From NCBI GenBank assembly GCA_039767595.1, contig JBDNBY010000126.1:1-8463 (forward strand): a DNA stretch of 8,463 nt, written 5' to 3'. A program made the position numbers and the translations under genes. Source of the stretch: JBDNBY01 sp039767595. GTDB lineage: Bacteria; Pseudomonadota; Alphaproteobacteria; Rhodobacterales; Rhodobacteraceae. Position 1 is the stretch's first letter. The number at the start of each line of letters is the position of its first letter. Below are positions 6,171-8,463 of this stretch, one piece after another. The notes beneath the pieces were generated by a model. The model worked only from the letters and a program-made list of their open reading frames with translations, did no database searches and had not been told where the DNA came from.

Positions 6171-7244
6171 ATGGACGATCTCAAATCGAAATATTTATCC
6201 TTGATCAATGCATCCAGCGATGAGGCGGCTCTTGAGGATGTGCGCCTCGCCGCTGTGGGCAAAAAAGGCGAAGTGTCGTTAAAGATGCGCGAATTGGGTA
6301 AGATGAGCCCAGAAGAGCGTCAAGTCGCGGGCCCCGCGCTTAATGCTCTTAAGGATGAGATTAACTCGGCCCTTGCAGCCAAGAAAATGGTCCTCGCCGA
6401 TGCTGCCCTTAACGAACGTTTGGCGACGGAATGGTTGGATGTGACACTGCCCTCGCGCCCCACGCGCCAAGGCACGATTCACCCCATTTCCCAAGTGACC
6501 GAAGAGGTCACGGCGATTTTCGCCGATATGGGCTTTGGCGTGGCCGAAGGGCCGCGGATCGATAGCGATTGGTATAATTTCGATGCGCTCAATATCCCAT
6601 CGCACCACCCCGCGCGGGCCGAAATGGACACGTTCTATATGCACCGGGCCGAGGGGGACAACCGTCCACCGCATGTGCTTCGCACGCATACAAGCCCCGT
6701 GCAAATCCGATCCATGGAAAAACAGGGCGCGCCCATTCGCGTGATCTGTCCCGGCGGAGTATATCGCGCAGATTACGATCAAACGCATACGCCGATGTTC
6801 CACCAAGTCGAAGGTCTTGCCATCGACAAAGACATTTCAATGGCCAATCTCAAATGGGTTCTCGAAGAATTCGTAAAGGCCTATTTCGAAGTCGACGATG
6901 TTGAATTGCGCTTTCGGGCCTCGCATTTCCCATTCACCGAACCTTCTGCCGAAGTGGACATCCGATGCTCTTGGGCTGGCGGTCAGCTCAAAGTTGGCGA
7001 AGGGGATGATTGGCTGGAAATCCTTGGCTCTGGCATGGTGCATCCCAAAGTCCTTCACGCGGGCGGTATTGATCCAAATGAATATCAGGGCTTTGCCTTT
7101 GGCATGGGGATCGACCGGATTGCGATGCTGAAATACGGCATTCCTGATCTGCGGGCCTTCTTCGATAGTGATCTGCGGTGGCTGCGGCATTACGGCTTCG
7201 CCGCGCTCGATATGCCAACATTGCATGGTGGCCTGAGCCGCTAG
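6171..7244 (+). CDS. pheS: Phenylalanyl-tRNA synthetase alpha subunit
   Basis: 357 residues. With PheT it forms the alpha2-beta2 class II enzyme that charges tRNA-Phe in the cytoplasm; PheS carries the catalytic domain. Residues 1-90 form the N-terminal coiled-coil arm that contacts tRNA (VGKKGEVSLKMRELGKMSPEER). Catalytic-domain landmarks: HPISQVTEEVTAIFADMGF (104-122, motif 1), EGPRIDSDWYNFDALN (126-141), HTSPVQIR (173-180), PGGVYRADYDQTHTPMFHQV (194-213, motif 2 with Arg199), EPSAEVDI (257-264) and FAFGMGIDRIAMLKYGI (308-324, motif 3 with Arg316). The tail LDMPTLHGGLSR fits Rhodobacteraceae PheS as I remember it. The sequence is full length with no missing catalytic residue. The stop codon overlaps the RBS of the amidotransferase gene that follows, so pheS is co-transcribed with that gene rather than directly with pheT. 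Confidence 0.97.
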   Translation: MDDLKSKYLSLINASSDEAALEDVRLAAVGKKGEVSLKMRELGKMSPEERQVAGPALNALKDEINSALAAKKMVLADAALNERLATEWLDVTLPSRPTRQGTIHPISQVTEEVTAIFADMGFGVAEGPRIDSDWYNFDALNIPSHHPARAEMDTFYMHRAEGDNRPPHVLRTHTSPVQIRSMEKQGAPIRVICPGGVYRADYDQTHTPMFHQVEGLAIDKDISMANLKWVLEEFVKAYFEVDDVELRFRASHFPFTEPSAEVDIRCSWAGGQLKVGEGDDWLEILGSGMVHPKVLHAGGIDPNEYQGFAFGMGIDRIAMLKYGIPDLRAFFDSDLRWLRHYGFAALDMPTLHGGLSR

Positions 7245-7253
7245 GAGAGTGTG

Positions 7254-8024
7254 ATGCGCTTGCTCATCGTCGAAGGAAATACCGAACAAATGGTGCAAAA
7301 CGGGCAGGCGGCCAGCGCAAGCTTCGTCCGCTGTTTCGCGCGGATCAATCCCGATGCGCAGTGCCAGATTGTGAACCCATATCAGAGCACGGATATAAAT
7401 CTCGACGCAATTGATGGTGCCGTATTCACCGGCGCCGGCGTCTCGTGGTCCACGGATGATACACGGGCCAAGCCGCAGCACGATGTGATGCTGGCTGTCT
7501 TTGCCAAAGGGATTCCCGCGTGGGGATCTTGCAATGGGATGCAACTGGCGGCGACGGTCCTTGGCGGCACAGTGGGCGCCTCACCCAACGGTCTTGAAAT
7601 TGGGGTGGCGCGCCAGACGCGGCGCGCGGGTGCCGAGCATGTCATGCACACCGGCCGCGCGCCGATGTGGGCGGCGCCTTGCGTCCACCGTGATGAAGTA
7701 CGCAGCCTACCAAACGGGGCCATGTTGACCGCAACCAACGATCATAGCGAGATACAAGCCTTTGTGTACGAGGCAGATGGCATCTCATTTTGGGGTACAC
7801 AATATCACCCAGAACTGGCCCTCATGGACGTGGCTAGCTATATCACGACACCAAACAGCGTGTTCCAGGAGGCCGCCGACCTTGTCGATGATCTCAATTG
7901 TGCAGATGAAGATGAGAACGCCGCCGCGCGCTTGGGCGCCAATTGCGCCGAGCTAGCCTTTGAGGCTCGGACATGCGAATTGATCAATTGGACGCGTTAT
8001 GTCGAAGAGATGCGCCATAAATGA
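7254..8024 (+). CDS. Class I glutamine amidotransferase domain protein (unknown acceptor)
   Basis: 256 residues. I chose ATG 7254 over GTG 7251 because AGGAG (7243-7247) is 6 bases from the ATG and only 3 from the GTG. The catalytic triad of class I glutamine amidotransferases is visible: Cys93 in the nucleophile elbow WGSCNGMQLAA (90-100), and His185 and Glu187 in GTQYHPEL (181-188). PCVHRDEV (142-149) is another GuaA-like element. Such domains release ammonia from glutamine and pass it to a partner synthetase, or act as gamma-glutamyl hydrolases. No synthetase domain is fused and none is a neighbour, so the acceptor is unknown. A C-terminal extension after about residue 200, beginning with an acidic segment (DDLNCADEDEN), ends in a helix containing INWTRYVEEMR. 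It shares the RBS/stop overlap with pheS, so expression is probably coupled to PheS. Its stop codon lies inside the arm of the inverted repeat that follows. Confidence 0.85.
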   Translation: MRLLIVEGNTEQMVQNGQAASASFVRCFARINPDAQCQIVNPYQSTDINLDAIDGAVFTGAGVSWSTDDTRAKPQHDVMLAVFAKGIPAWGSCNGMQLAATVLGGTVGASPNGLEIGVARQTRRAGAEHVMHTGRAPMWAAPCVHRDEVRSLPNGAMLTATNDHSEIQAFVYEADGISFWGTQYHPELALMDVASYITTPNSVFQEAADLVDDLNCADEDENAAARLGANCAELAFEARTCELINWTRYVEEMRHK

Positions 8025-8084
8025 GTATTTTGAAAACAAAGTTGATATTAGCTGATCCTCTCAACTTTGTTTTTTAAATACTCA
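8022..8084 (+). terminator. Long AT-rich inverted repeat with internal terminator, between the amidotransferase gene and pheT
   Basis: Arms 8022-8045 and 8061-8084 pair at 22 of 24 positions around a 15-base loop: 9 outer pairs (TGAGTATTT with AAATACTCA), a 2-base mismatch, and 13 inner pairs ending in AAAGTTGA/TCAACTTT. The inner stem is followed by TTTTTT (8070-8075), giving a Rho-independent terminator shape although the stem is low in GC. The left arm contains the amidotransferase stop codon. The composition is much more AT-rich than the flanking genes. Confidence 0.7.
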
Positions 8085-8179
8085 AACAACTACAGTATGG
8101 CTCTACACCATCGTAAGAGATGGAGCGCCACGGAACTTATGACGGCTCGCAAGGGGCGCAAACTGAAAAGAGGGACACG
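8085..8179 (+). promoter_or_regulatory. pheT upstream interval, expected to hold its promoter
   Basis: If the preceding hairpin terminates transcription, the pheT promoter must start in or after it. I see only a poor candidate: TTGTTT (8067-8072), an 18-base spacer and TACAGT (8091-8096). The pheT RBS is GAGGGA (8170-8175), 4 bases before the ATG. No leader peptide or tandem-codon attenuator is evident. Confidence 0.2.
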
Positions 8180-8463
8180 ATGAAATTCACTCTGTCATGG
8201 CTCAAAGAGCATTTAGAGACCAACGCGAGCTTGGATGATATTCTATATGCGCTCACAGATTTGGGGCTTGAAGTTGAAGGTGTTGAAAACCCTGCTGAGC
8301 GGCTACGCGCCTTTACGATTGGTAAAGTTGTTGAGGCTGAGCAGCATCCGGATGCTGATAAATTGCGCATTTGCCAAGTGGAAACGGATGAGGGGCGCAC
8401 GCAAATTATATGTGGTGCACCCAATGCGCGGGCTGGTATTACGGTCGTTGTCGCCAAGCCGGG
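8180..8463 (+). CDS. pheT: Phenylalanyl-tRNA synthetase beta subunit (3' truncated by window end)
   Basis: Only the first 94 codons are present; the frame is open to the end of the window. It starts MKFTLSWLKEHLETNASLDD, the classic PheT N-terminus, and continues with YALTDLGLEVEGVENPAE. From about residue 45 it enters the EMAP/OB-fold tRNA-binding-like domain: IGKVVEAEQHPDADKLRICQ (50-69), then QIICGAPNARAGITVVVAKPG. PheT supplies the editing domain and tRNA contacts and pairs with PheS. By hand count the third-codon GC of this piece is about 47 percent (44 of 94 codons), rather low for a GC-rich window, though short 5' segments are often AT-biased. It lies about 940 bases downstream of pheS, behind an amidotransferase gene and a terminator-like hairpin, and so is probably transcribed from its own promoter. 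Confidence 0.95.
   Translation, partial: MKFTLSWLKEHLETNASLDDILYALTDLGLEVEGVENPAERLRAFTIGKVVEAEQHPDADKLRICQVETDEGRTQIICGAPNARAGITVVVAKP

Noticed and set aside
7251..7253. GTG as start of the amidotransferase gene
   Set aside because: It is only 3 bases after AGGAG; the ATG three bases later has better spacing.
6837..7544. 235-codon open frame on the - strand across pheS and the amidotransferase gene
   Set aside because: It spans two recognisable + strand genes and shows no protein family features; a shadow frame.
8022..8084. Complete MITE or insertion sequence
   Set aside because: I see no target-site duplication flanking the arms and no transposase; a terminator explains most of it.
8108..8123. 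CCATC/GATGG small inverted repeat upstream of pheT
   Set aside because: The stem is only 5 bp, with imperfect extension; short enough to arise by chance.
1..8463. CRISPR arrays, tRNA/rRNA genes, phage or defence genes
   Set aside because: No regularly spaced repeats, cloverleaf sequences, integrase or transposase motifs, or defence-family domains were seen on either strand.

Overview
The window is ordinary chromosomal DNA from an alphaproteobacterium, most probably a member of the Rhodobacteraceae (roseobacter-like). I infer this from the protein sequences: PheS with its family-typical C-terminal tail, and a membrane protein whose C-terminal domain resembles the one attached to some alphaproteobacterial NuoE proteins. 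The gene order pyk - rpmI - rplT - pheS - (amidotransferase) - pheT also fits. No database search was possible. The DNA is moderately GC-rich. Coding density is high and stop/RBS overlaps are common. I see no mobile element, CRISPR array, tRNA or rRNA.

Layout. (1) 2-2298, + strand: the 3' part of a large OmpA-family envelope protein with BON-like repeats, overlapping by one base a small membrane-anchored coiled-coil/helix-hairpin-helix protein. (2) A perfect 16-bp hairpin (2300-2338) separates these from a convergent - strand operon, read from 3779 down to 2362. It encodes an N-formylglutamate amidohydrolase family protein, a CHMI-type tautomerase and a DUF1244 protein. (3) A 118-base divergent intergenic region (3780-3897) holds possible promoters in both directions and a 16-bp near-palindrome. 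(4) From 3898 to the end everything is on the + strand: pyruvate kinase; a structured 142-base gap; ribosomal proteins L35 and L20 with a canonical terminator; PheS; a class I glutamine amidotransferase; a long AT-rich inverted repeat; and the first 94 codons of PheT.

How the genes fit together. The right half is core metabolism and translation: pyruvate kinase, two 50S proteins and both PheRS subunits. The two PheRS subunit genes are not adjacent; an amidotransferase of unknown substrate and a strong hairpin lie between them. The left half is an envelope gene pair with a probable peptidoglycan-binding and inner-membrane theme. The - strand operon looks like a small amide/carboxylate catabolic or housekeeping unit, with no hut genes in view.

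I found no clearly new biological system. The most useful leads are the TM/coiled-coil/EF-hand-like/HHH protein, the long inverted repeat before pheT, the amidotransferase between pheS and pheT, and the near-palindrome in the divergent promoter region.
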